A stretch of 64,000 bases of DNA from Peribacillus simplex NBRC 15720 = DSM 1321 (lineage in GTDB: Bacteria; Bacillota; Bacilli; Bacillales; DSM-1321): the NCBI RefSeq assembly GCF_002243645.1, contig NZ_CP017704.1, positions 5,040,001-5,104,000 on the forward strand. Direction: 5' to 3'. The translations under genes and the position numbers were made by a program. The notes beneath the pieces are model-generated. The model was not told where the DNA came from and did not search any database. It saw nothing but the letters and a program-made list of their open reading frames with translations. Of the stretch, positions 25,963 through 34,236 are shown one piece after another; position 1 is the first letter of the stretch; each line of letters begins with the position of its first letter.

Positions 25963-26196
25963 GTGGTGGCTGTTGCAGGAATCCTTGTCATCGTCGCTGT
26001 GATCATCGCGATTGATGTTCCTCCTCTGATGAGGAAAAAATTAAAAAAGGAACTATGGATATTTTACATTCTTCTACTATTCGGAACCGCGTTAAGCATT
26101 GCCCAAGCGCTGAATATCAAGATTCCCAATCCATTAGATTGGATTACAGCTATTTATAAACCGCTTTCCGACATAATTGAGAAATTATTAAAATGA
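25963..26196 (+). CDS. Small D-type subunit of a GerA receptor
   Basis: A 77-residue protein with two transmembrane helices (GILVIVAVIIAIDVPPLM and LWIFYILLLFGTALSIAQAL) joined by a basic loop (RKKLKKE). Small two-helix D proteins of about this size are encoded in many gerA-type operons and modulate receptor response. It lies between the A and C genes. GTG 25963 follows AAAGGAG by 9 nt. The function is by position and topology rather than sequence identity. Confidence 0.7.
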   Translation: MVAVAGILVIVAVIIAIDVPPLMRKKLKKELWIFYILLLFGTALSIAQALNIKIPNPLDWITAIYKPLSDIIEKLLK

Positions 26197-26409
26197 AAAT
26201 GGAATAGGCAAAAGAAGCTTTGAACGGCAAAAATGGGCATGGAAATGTTTATCATTAACATTATAAATCATCGAATCTAAGGCTGGCGGTTCGTTCCTGT
26301 TCCTCCTTCGGACCAACGACTTTTAAACCCCTGAAGGTTTTTATTTTTTTAGAAGCATTTACCGCAACAAGTATTCTAATCTCTTATGTGTGAATTTATT
26401 TTTCTTCGA

Positions 26410-26650
26410 ACTATCGCTAGACCTAATAATATTTGAGAGAAAAAAGCCAACAAGATGGAGAATAAGGAATCAATATAGTCTTAATAGACGCTTGTAAATA
26501 GTCTATATTTGGAAAATAGACAATAGATAAGCTGATAATGCTCATCCCTAGAAGAAAAGTCAACATACGGTAGTTCTTTAATTTCAACGTTTGATCAAGA
26601 GCGAAGATGGAGCATAAAATGATCGTCACTTTAAAATAATCCGTAATAAA
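26410..26650 (-). pseudogene. GerAB-type C-terminal fragment, antisense within the receptor cluster
   Basis: The minus strand reads ALDQTLKLKNYRMLTFLLGM then VYFPNIDYLQ, matching the late helices of GerAB permeases (compare LAQTLKVKDYRPLTLPFGM in the intact one at 16402). It lies between the D and C genes but points the other way, so it came in by rearrangement rather than by simple decay of an operon member. Confidence 0.65.
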
Positions 26651-26689
26651 CTAAATAATAGAACAAATCGAGCGAAAGGAGTTTAACCT

Positions 26690-27898
26690 ATGAAACGCAA
26701 CTTTACAATGCTTATCATGCTGATTGTATTTCTATTATTCACTACGGGTTGCTGGAATCGCCGTGAATTAAATGAACTTGCTATTACGCTGGCCATAGGG
26801 TTGGATATTACAAAGAATGGACAATATCTTGTAACCGCCCAAGTAGTAAATCCAGCTGAAGTAGCTGGGAAGGGCAGTGGAGGTACCGGGAATTCACCCG
26901 TCATCATCTATCAGGCCAAAGGGAAAACCGTATTTGAAGCTTTCCGAAAAATGACAAAGGAATCCCCGAGGAAAATTTATCCTTCACATCTCCGAATACT
27001 CGTGATAGGTGAGTCATTAGCAAGAGAAGGAATTGGAAAACCGTTAGATCTTCTCTCAAGACACTGGCAAGTGCGATCAGATTTTTTTACTGTCGTAGCT
27101 AAGGGAATGAACGCAGAAGATATCCTGAAGGTACCAACTACTATAGAAAAAATACCTGCCAATAAATTGTTTAGTACCCTTGTAGTCTCAGAAAAAGAAT
27201 GGGCAGGTACAAGTGCCGTTACATTAGATGAATTGATCGCGGGTATGATAAGTGACGGAAAAAAACCTGTGTTAACAGGAATCCAAGCAGATATCAAAGG
27301 TGATAAAGAAACTTCTTTGAGCAAACAGAATGTAGAAATGATTGATCCCCCTGCTCGAATAAAGTATGGAAACTTAGCTGTATTCAAAAAGGATAAATTA
27401 GTCGGTTGGTTAGATGAAAAACAAAGCAAAACGTATAACGTCATTACAAACAAGGAGAAAAGTACAGTTGTGAATATAGCGTGCCCTAAAGGCGGAAAAG
27501 CTGTGTATGAAGTGAAAAAGTCGAACACGGATTTGAAAGGTAAGATAAAGAATGGAAAACCTGAAATAGATCTAAATGTTACTGTGGAAGGCAATGTAGG
27601 TGAAGTAGAATGCCGTATCGATTTGACAAAACCAGAAACGATTGAAAAATTAGAGAAAATTTATGAAAAAGAAACGAAGGAAATGTTCAAAAAGGCAATA
27701 GAACAGGTACAAGTAAATTATAAAGTAGACATTTTTGGATTTGGTGAGGCGATTCATCGAGCTGATCCTAAAGCCTGGAAAAATCTCAAAAAAGATTGGG
27801 GTAAAAATTTTGAGAACTTACCTGTAAATATAAAGGTACAAGGAGAAATCAGACGAGTCGGTACAGTTGGTAATTCATTCCTGGAAAAAATTAAATAA
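26690..27898 (+). CDS. Spore germination receptor C subunit (GerAC-type lipoprotein)
   Basis: A 402-residue Ger(x)C family lipoprotein: signal peptide with lipobox FTTGC (Cys near 22) followed by the hallmark WNRRELNELAITLAIGLDIT, domain 1 with QVVNPAEVAGK and VFEAFRKMTKESPRKIYPSHLRILVIGE in pieces, and a C-terminal domain with VQVNYKVDIFGFGEAIHRADPKAWK. It is anchored to the outer face of the spore inner membrane and completes the receptor with A and B subunits. AAAGGAG lies 9 nt before ATG. It is followed by an odd GC-richer spacer and then an intact B gene. Confidence 0.92.
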   Translation: MKRNFTMLIMLIVFLLFTTGCWNRRELNELAITLAIGLDITKNGQYLVTAQVVNPAEVAGKGSGGTGNSPVIIYQAKGKTVFEAFRKMTKESPRKIYPSHLRILVIGESLAREGIGKPLDLLSRHWQVRSDFFTVVAKGMNAEDILKVPTTIEKIPANKLFSTLVVSEKEWAGTSAVTLDELIAGMISDGKKPVLTGIQADIKGDKETSLSKQNVEMIDPPARIKYGNLAVFKKDKLVGWLDEKQSKTYNVITNKEKSTVVNIACPKGGKAVYEVKKSNTDLKGKIKNGKPEIDLNVTVEGNVGEVECRIDLTKPETIEKLEKIYEKETKEMFKKAIEQVQVNYKVDIFGFGEAIHRADPKAWKNLKKDWGKNFENLPVNIKVQGEIRRVGTVGNSFLEKIK

Positions 27899-27904
27899 TT
27901 GGTT

Positions 27905-28285
27905 GGTTTTATACAAGGAATGGGGTTACAATAGGACAACTTAGAATGCCCACTCCAATCAATCTTGGGAGCAGCCAGTCTAAAATCCTTGTGTATTTGC
28001 TACCCAAATACGCTTCGCTCCCCCGTTAAGATTGTAGGCTACTCCCCACCATCCAGCCAACGTAGCACGGATTGAACTATAAAAAGTCAACCTTCGAATC
28101 TTGGAATGCTCCCTAGCTGGTAGGCCAGGAACAAAGTTTGGTTAGTTCCATGCCAAGAGGGTCTTTGGTTAGATGAGTCCGTCAACTCCTTAATGCTCCC
28201 GTCGCTCCGCTACCATTGACCGACGCCAAATGTAGCAGCAGTCCTAGGGCTAGAGTTTATTCTAACAAAACAAGGTCAACAATAG
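27905..28285. other. GC-richer structured non-coding block of unknown nature
   Basis: Roughly 380 bp, visibly richer in G and C than its neighbours, lies between the C and B receptor genes with stops in all frames. It contains many short self-complementary pieces (for example CCTAGCTGG near CCAG, CCTAGGGCTAG). Nothing in it matches a riboswitch or tRNA that I know. It could be the non-coding end of a lost mobile element such as an IS605-type or group II intron relic; this is a guess. Confidence 0.4.
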
Positions 28286-28314
28286 GGGAATAACCATTGA
28301 TAGGATGTTGAATT

Positions 28315-29424
28315 ATGGTGAAAGATATTAAAATTAGTGCTCGGCAATTTACAATATTAGTTATTTTATTTTCTATAGGCACGACCATCTTGGTGGTTCC
28401 TGGAAGTCTGGCTCAAGAGGTAAAACAAGATGCTTGGATTGCAGCTGTAATCGGTGTAGGCATAGGATTATTGCTGGTGGCTTTATGTATCTCTCTAGGC
28501 AGGATGTTCCCCACTATGACACTTGTTGAAATCAATGAAACAATTTTTGGAAAATGGTTAGGTAAGGCAGTTTCTCTTACGTTTGTTTTCTTTTCACTTT
28601 ACGCCTCTACAGAACTATTGTTTTATGTTGGTAATTTCTTGACGACACAGATCATGCCGGACACCCCAATTGAAGCGATCCATATTCTTTTCGCATGCAT
28701 ATTAATTATGGGAATTCGCCTTGGTCTTGAAACGTTGGCTCGTACTGGAGAAATTTTATTTCCTTTCATTGTTTTTTTATTCGTAATTCTAGTGGTATCA
28801 GTATTATTATCTTCAGATCAATTGAAGTTTGAAAACATACAACCCGTATTTGAAACAGAATTAAAACCGATGATACGGGCTGTTTTTCTTTTTACAAGTG
28901 TTTTTTCTTTGCCTTTGATTATTTTATTAATGATTTTTCCTGTTTCAGTGAATCAACCAAAAGTAGCTGAAAAAAACTTTTTCATCGGAATTCTAATCGC
29001 CGGAATCAGTTTAATCATCCTTATCGCTTTAACTATTTTAATTTTAGGTGCTGAAAATAGTGCCAGACAGATGTATCCAAGTTATGCTTTGGCTAGGAAG
29101 TTAAACGTAGGTAATTTTTTGCAACGGATAGAAGCCATAATGGCCATCATATGGCTTTTCACTATTTATTTTAAAATGGCGTTATATTTGTACGCGTCCG
29201 TTATCGGTCTTGCACAAACGTTGAAAATGAACAATTATCGTCCACTCACGCTACCTTTAGTGATGATCGTGGTTTCGCTTTCCTTAATTATACATCCCAA
29301 TGTCGCCCATTCAACCACATTTGACAAAGAAGTTTGGCCTCTATACGTTTCAACGTACGGACTTGTTCTTCCATTACTCTTATTAGCAGTCAACGCATTC
29401 CGGAAAAAAAATAAAAAACATTAG
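28315..29424 (+). CDS. Spore germination receptor B subunit (GerAB-type permease)
   Basis: 369 residues, closest in wording to the permease at 16402: IKISARQFTILVILFSIGTTIL, KQDAWIAAVIGVGIGLLLVAL, LTTQIMPDTPIEAI, MGIRLGLETLARTGEILFPF, IQPVFETELKPMIR, QMYPSYALARKLNVGNFLQRIE. About ten hydrophobic segments. ATG 28315 has only a weak AGGATG site. As the last gene of the A-D-C-B cluster it is the likely cognate B subunit of the intact A and C proteins, though a 416-bp spacer separates it from the C gene and separate transcription is possible. Confidence 0.9.
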   Translation: MVKDIKISARQFTILVILFSIGTTILVVPGSLAQEVKQDAWIAAVIGVGIGLLLVALCISLGRMFPTMTLVEINETIFGKWLGKAVSLTFVFFSLYASTELLFYVGNFLTTQIMPDTPIEAIHILFACILIMGIRLGLETLARTGEILFPFIVFLFVILVVSVLLSSDQLKFENIQPVFETELKPMIRAVFLFTSVFSLPLIILLMIFPVSVNQPKVAEKNFFIGILIAGISLIILIALTILILGAENSARQMYPSYALARKLNVGNFLQRIEAIMAIIWLFTIYFKMALYLYASVIGLAQTLKMNNYRPLTLPLVMIVVSLSLIIHPNVAHSTTFDKEVWPLYVSTYGLVLPLLLLAVNAFRKKNKKH

Positions 29425-29432
29425 CGAATATG

Positions 29433-29478
29433 AACTGCACCCTAATTGTTAGACACATCTAACAATTGGGGTGCAGTT
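29433..29478. repeat. Palindrome at the end of an IS3-type element
   Basis: Two 21-bp arms, 29433-29453 and 29458-29478, with one mismatch and a 4-nt loop. It directly precedes an IS3 OrfA fragment and contains TGAACTGCACCC, similar to IS150-group ends. It may also serve as terminator of the gerAB gene. Confidence 0.65.
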
Positions 29479-29483
29479 TCTTT

Positions 29484-29650
29484 ATGGCCAAATTTACAGC
29501 ACAACAGAAAATACAAGCCGTACAGAGATATCTTGAAGGTACAGAGGGACAGGAAAGCATAGCTAAATCTATTGGTGTTACCTCTGGAGTATTAATCACT
29601 TGGATTCGACTGTACCAATATCATGGAGAAAGTGCATTTGCTGCTGTTCC
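29484..29650 (+). pseudogene. IS3-family OrfA N-terminal fragment
   Basis: ATG 29484 starts AKFTAQQKIQAVQRYLEGTE and continues ESIAKSIGVTSGVLITWIRLYQYHG, the helix-turn-helix of an IS3 (IS150-like) OrfA. After about 55 residues the same frame runs into germination-permease sequence, so the transposase is truncated and fused to another relic. Confidence 0.7.
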
Positions 29651-30110
29651 ATATATTGGTTCTACCTTTTTAGAACTTGTTGTTTTTTTAATGTTTGTTC
29701 CATATAATAATCGGATACAAAATGTGGGAAAAGCCCTTTGGATAGGAACTCTTATGGGAGGGATTATGTTAACCATCATTTCGCATCACTTCAATCCTCG
29801 TTAAAAAGTTACCCACGTTGATTTTTTTGGCTAATACATAGCTAGGATGGCTATCATTTGGTTTTTGACCATCTTTTTCAAATTAACTCTTTTTTATATG
29901 AAACAGCATTAAGTCCTGCACAAACGCTGAAACTAAAAGAATATCGTTTTTTAACATTGCCTTTAGGTATGATTCTGGTTGCTTTACCCTTGTGCTCAGC
30001 CCAAATTTAATCTATCTTAAAACGTTCAATAAGGAAATATTGATTCACTATTCCCTGACATATGGGCTTTTTTTTCCACTCTAACGGGTGCTTTACTTCA
30101 TTAACAGGAG
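29650..30110 (+). pseudogene. GerAB-type permease relic
   Basis: Fragments in several frames resemble the second half of a GerAB permease: VVFLMFVPYNNRIQNVGKAL then WIGTLMGGIMLTII, MAIIWFLTIFFKLTLF, and in shifted frames LAQTLKLKEYRFLTLPLGM and ILIHYSLTYGLFFPL-like sequence. It is at least the fifth B-type sequence in the island. Confidence 0.7.
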
Positions 30111-30282
30111 CTGATCAATAGCTCCTTTATTATGCAACTAACGGGGCAGATTAGTTCAACTAAGATGAAATTACGATTTAATTAAACGTAATCTCTCTTT
30201 GATGGTTTTTTCTTTTTTATCAGCTATCGTTATCGTTTGGAAAGCTATGTTTACTGTTGTTTAATTTCTCTAATCTTCCTCT

Positions 30283-31569
30283 TTACAACGTATCTTTTAT
30301 TTCTTCAAGTTTAAACGGTAGGAGTGGCGCCAGGTATGGGACTCCAACAGAACGTAGTTTGACCATATAGATAATTAATAGCGTTGTAACTATAATCATT
30401 CCTGTACTTCCAAAGTAATATCCAACAATTAAAAATAACATACGAAGTGTTGCTATCGCTGCCCCCAATTGTTTGGAAATAATCGGGAAACCCGATAAAA
30501 AAGTTATTGCTATGGTAATTAGACTAAATGGATGGATAATCTTAGCTGTGACTGCTGTTTCTCCGATTGCAATTGTAGCAAACAATGAGATAAGTATGAT
30601 GGCACTTTGAGGAATCCTAAAAGTAACGTCAATTAAGATAGTTATCAAGCCAATAAGTATTAACATCGTCCAAAATGCAGGAAGCAGTTCATCGTTTTTT
30701 AGTAGGGATTTTGTTACTTTATCGGATATCCGTCTGCATAAAAGTTTACAAGTACCACATAAATGCTCGGTAAGTAAATGGTTAGTAAAAAACCTACAAA
30801 CCTTAATAACCGATTCATTAGCCTGCCATATTTCTGATTGTATTCATCAGGTGCTTGAAATATCGACATAAATAGACCTGGTAAAATAATGGCGTATGGA
30901 TTCCCATCTACAAGTACCACAACTTTTCCCTCATATAATGAATAGACTACAGCATCGGGGGGTTCTGAGTCCTCATACATTGCGAAAAGTGCAACTGACC
31001 CAACTTCAATAGCTTCTTTAATTGTCATAGCTTCCAGAACATAGTTAACGGAAATTATATCAATACGTTTTCTTACTTCCGCTAATACATTCTGGTCGAC
31101 TACTTTTTTTATGTAGAGGATGGAAATTTCTGTATCAGTTAATTTTCCTACTTTCATAGACTCAACGCAAAGACTGGGTGTCTTAACCATTCCACGCAAT
31201 AAGCTAATGTTAGTATTAAGGTTTTCGGTGAGTCCAACACGTGCCCCTTTTGGAGTTCGTTCACTGATTGCTTGCTCAATGTTTCTTTCTTTAAACTGTG
31301 TAGTCCCAGCTATAATTCCTAATTCAATGCCTTCAAATAGTATAACGGTTCCACCGTTTACTATGGCATCGGTTAATTCCTTATACTCTTTCACAACGAA
31401 TACTTCTGCTGTTTTAATAATATTCTCTGAAACATCCTCTATGAGAGAGTTTATATTTACGGTCTCCTTCGTTGAATCTAATAGGGGTCTAATTACGTTT
31501 TCCTGCAAGCTATCTTTATTTACTACCCCATCAAGATAAATAAGGTGTACCATTCGCGAACGACCAATA
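30283..31569 (-). pseudogene. GerA-family A subunit, frameshifted and cut at its 5' end
   Basis: The minus strand encodes most of a GerA-family A subunit in two frames. 31569-30714 has SRMVHLIYLDGVVNKDSL, LTENLNTNISLLRGMVKTP and YEGKVVVLVDGNPYAIILP, up to YADGYPI. After a frameshift near 30720 the frame reads VTKSLLKNDELLPAFW then IDVTFRIPQSAIILISL and ends YMVKLRSVGVPYLAPLLPF. About 60 N-terminal residues are missing: homology stops exactly where the floT-tail repeat begins (31569), so the island junction cut the gene. It is not functional as it stands. Confidence 0.85.
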
Positions 31570-31709
31570 AGGCATCTTCGGGAATTGATGTCAAAGACTT
31601 GCTTGAGAATTTCTCAGGGAAGCAAAATTTACCATTTTCCACCATCAACCAGGAGAATGTCGAAGAGAACATGAATATGGCAGCAAGCAAGGAAGAGTAA
31701 CGGTGAAGA
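31569..31709 (+). repeat. Right copy of the floT 3'-end direct repeat
   Basis: Starts AAGGCATC and reads through the floT C-terminal codons to TAA at 31698-31700, then CGGT; 136 bp align with 10380-10515 with three differences, two of which would change residues (R to Q, A to E). No floT start is upstream, so it is not expressed as a protein. It is followed at once by a strong terminator that the intact floT lacks. Confidence 0.92.
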
Positions 31710-31717
31710 ATAAAATG

Positions 31718-31757
31718 AAAAAAGGTAAGAGCACTTATTTGCTCTTACCTTTTTTTG
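31718..31757 (+). terminator. Terminator, probably the original floT terminator
   Basis: A 15-bp perfect stem, 31718-31732 with 31741-31755, an 8-nt loop and a T tract, 18 bp after the stop codon of the duplicated floT tail. Confidence 0.88.
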
Positions 31758-31806
31758 AATAGTGCTCGTTTTAAAAGACAGGATCATTTTATCTGGTCAT
31801 TTGTAC

Positions 31807-32079
31807 TTAACATATATGCTCATCATACTCGGTTTTCAAGAAATTTAACATTTTTTGTTTTTGGTGGGAATAATGAAAACAATTAAAGTAAAAGGAAAAG
31901 TCATCAAAAAAGAGTGGATTTTTATCATCGAAGTCATATGAATTTAAAAAATCCGAGATTATTTTTTCTTGATCAACTAGGTCGAACAATCCAGATACAT
32001 AAAATTGATAACTGAATTTATCATATAAAAAAAGGTATCCTGTATCATCAAAAATATTTTTAACTGTATGACCATCCAA
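31807..32079 (-). CDS. Hypothetical protein, aromatic-rich
   Basis: A 90-residue protein rich in Phe, Tyr and Asp (YLFLYDKFSYQFYVSGLFDL, FFDDFSFYFNCFHYS). No domain is recognised. TTG 32079 has AAGGAGTGAG about 10 nt upstream, which supports expression. It lies just outside the right island junction and converges on the floT-tail terminator. Confidence 0.55.
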   Translation of the reverse strand: MDGHTVKNIFDDTGYLFLYDKFSYQFYVSGLFDLVDQEKIISDFLNSYDFDDKNPLFFDDFSFYFNCFHYSHQKQKMLNFLKTEYDEHIC

Positions 32080-32234
32080 TTCTAACTCACTCCTTCCTTA
32101 CCAATATACCTTTTTATTCATGAAATTATTCAGTGCTCATCTTTCAGGGAATATTATTATATTTATTGCAATGCGTTTTTTATACCTTCAATGCATTAAA
32201 GTTTGAAACAAATGCTGGTAACAAGAATCGGGAA

Positions 32235-32266
32235 CGAAAAAAGCACATCCACTAAGGATGTGCTTT
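32235..32266 (-). terminator. Terminator of the ABC-F gene
   Basis: AAAGCACATCC (32240-32250) pairs with GGATGTGCTTT (32256-32266); on the minus strand the stem is followed by TTTTTTCG. Confidence 0.88.
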
Positions 32267-32276
32267 CATAAAAGTA

Positions 32277-33896
32277 TTATTTGTACATTTCAGCCACTTG
32301 TTTTTGCAATTGGCTATTTTCAAGGTACTCATCATAACTCATTTGCTTATCGACTGTACCTTTTGGTGTAAGTTCAATGATTCGGTTCGCTACAGTTTGG
32401 ATGAACTGATGATCATGAGAAGAGAAGACCATAGATCCTTTAAAGCTGATCAAACCGTTGTTTAATGCCGTAATCGACTCTAAGTCCAGATGGTTAGTAG
32501 GTTCATCAAGCATTAGGACATTAGAACCACTTAACATCATTTTAGAAAGCATACAGCGGACTTTTTCGCCCCCTGAAAGTACACTTGCCTTTTTCGTTAC
32601 TTCATCGCCAGAGAATAACATTCTGCCCAAGAAACCGCGCAGGAAGCTTTCGCTCTGGTCATTAGGAGAATATTGACGGAGCCAATCAACAAGAGTTAAA
32701 TCGACGCCTTCAAAGAATTCAGCATTATCTTTAGGGAAGTATGCCTGAGAGGTCGTAACGCCCCATTTGAATGAACCGCTATCCGGTTCAATTTCACCTG
32801 CCAAGATTTTGAACATTGTTGTTTTAGCAATCTCATCTTTACCGACAAATGCAATCTTGTCGCCTTTATTCATCGTGAAGCTAACGTTATCCAATATTTT
32901 TATGCCATCGATCGTTTTCGAGATTCCATCGACACGAAGCAGATCGTTCCCGATTTCACGCTCAGGTGTAAAGCCGACATATGGATAGCGGCGCGAAGAA
33001 GGCTGTATGTCATCCAAGCTGATTTTGTCCAATAATTTCTTACGGGATGTTGCTTGGCTAGATTTGGATGCATTAGCACTGAATCGAGCGATGAAATTTT
33101 GAAGCTCTTTGATTTTTTCTTCTTTTTTCTTATTGGCATCTTGAGTAAGTTTAAGGGCAAGTTGGCTTGATTCATACCAGAAGTCATAGTTCCCGATATA
33201 AACTTTGATTTTACCGAAATCAAGATCCGCAATATGTGTACAAACTTTGTTAAGGAAGTAACGGTCATGGGAAACTACGATAACAGTGTTTTCAAAGTTG
33301 ATCAAGAATTCTTCCAGCCATTTGATCGCTTTTAAGTCCAAGTGGTTGGTAGGCTCATCCAGTAAAAGAACATCCGGTTTACCGAATAGTGCCTGGGCAA
33401 GTAATACTTTAACTTTGTCGCCACCGTTCAATTCAGCCATTTTCTTTGTATGCAGGTCTTCTGCAATGCCTAGGCCTTTTAAGAGGATTGAAGCTTCAGG
33501 TTCAGCTTCCCAGCCGTTTAATTCGGCAAATTCACCTTCAAGTTCGGCAGCTTTCATTCCGTCTTCGTCCGTGAAGTTTTCCTTCATATAGATAGCATCT
33601 TTTTCTTGCATGACTTCATATAATCTTTCATGTCCCATAATGACAACTTTAAGGACTTCTTCCTCTTCAAAAGCGAAGTGATCTTGTTTTAGAACGGCAA
33701 GGCGTTCGCCAGGCCCCATATGGACATCACCGGATTGAGCTTCAATTTCACCTGAAAGGATTTTTAAGAAAGTGGATTTACCTGCACCATTCGCACCAAT
33801 CAGGCCATAGCAGTTACCAGGCGTGAATTTTATATTAACATCTTCAAACAGTTTACGATCTCCATAACGTAAACCAACATTATTTACTGTAATCAT
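32277..33896 (-). CDS. ABC-F family ATPase (YkpA-like)
   Basis: A 539-residue ABC-F protein: two ATPase domains in one chain and no membrane part, acting at the ribosome in translation. Domain 1 has Walker A GANGAGKST, a signature-like LNGGDKVK, Walker B DVLLLDEPTNHLD. The interdomain linker is charged (KKKEEKIKELQNFIARF). Domain 2 has LSGGEKVR and NVLMLDEPTNHLD, but its P loop reads GKDEIAKTTMFK, lacking the usual GxGKT glycines, as seen in the YkpA/YbiT-like subgroup. Its role is inferred from the family. Monocistronic with its own terminator; a 340-bp spacer lies upstream. Confidence 0.92.
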   Translation of the reverse strand: MITVNNVGLRYGDRKLFEDVNIKFTPGNCYGLIGANGAGKSTFLKILSGEIEAQSGDVHMGPGERLAVLKQDHFAFEEEEVLKVVIMGHERLYEVMQEKDAIYMKENFTDEDGMKAAELEGEFAELNGWEAEPEASILLKGLGIAEDLHTKKMAELNGGDKVKVLLAQALFGKPDVLLLDEPTNHLDLKAIKWLEEFLINFENTVIVVSHDRYFLNKVCTHIADLDFGKIKVYIGNYDFWYESSQLALKLTQDANKKKEEKIKELQNFIARFSANASKSSQATSRKKLLDKISLDDIQPSSRRYPYVGFTPEREIGNDLLRVDGISKTIDGIKILDNVSFTMNKGDKIAFVGKDEIAKTTMFKILAGEIEPDSGSFKWGVTTSQAYFPKDNAEFFEGVDLTLVDWLRQYSPNDQSESFLRGFLGRMLFSGDEVTKKASVLSGGEKVRCMLSKMMLSGSNVLMLDEPTNHLDLESITALNNGLISFKGSMVFSSHDHQFIQTVANRIIELTPKGTVDKQMSYDEYLENSQLQKQVAEMYK

Positions 33897-34236
33897 TTAT
33901 TTACATTCCTCCAAAATACTTTTGTTTCAACGTGTACAACACTTTGTTTCATTAGTTTTACGCTGATTCACACAAACAGCAGTTTATGTCCAATAATTTT
34001 TTAAATGCCGTTCGTTAAATTGTATCTTATTTCTTAGGAAAATTAAAGGCAGATTAGCAAAAACAAACGTTTATAAGCAAAAATTACACAAGGATTTAAT
34101 TTTGTTTATAAATTGTCACCGATAATGTAAGTTGTTTTTCTTGTTGAAGAAAAATATAGGCATAAAGACTCATTACGCACCAACCTTATAATTGGTAATA
34201 TAGGTAACTGTAACTAACGCAACGGGAGGATCATAT
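33897..34236. other. Divergent intergenic region
   Basis: 340 bp between the ABC-F gene (minus) and the RDD gene (plus). It must hold both promoters. I see no strong hairpin or known RNA element. Confidence 0.4.

Noticed and set aside
27754-28285. Coding interpretation of the GC-richer spacer
   Set aside because: Stops occur in all frames on both strands and no protein motif could be seen.
10512-31568. Island as a prophage or conjugative element
   Set aside because: No phage structural, integrase, relaxase or type IV secretion gene could be found; only broken IS and resolvase sequences.
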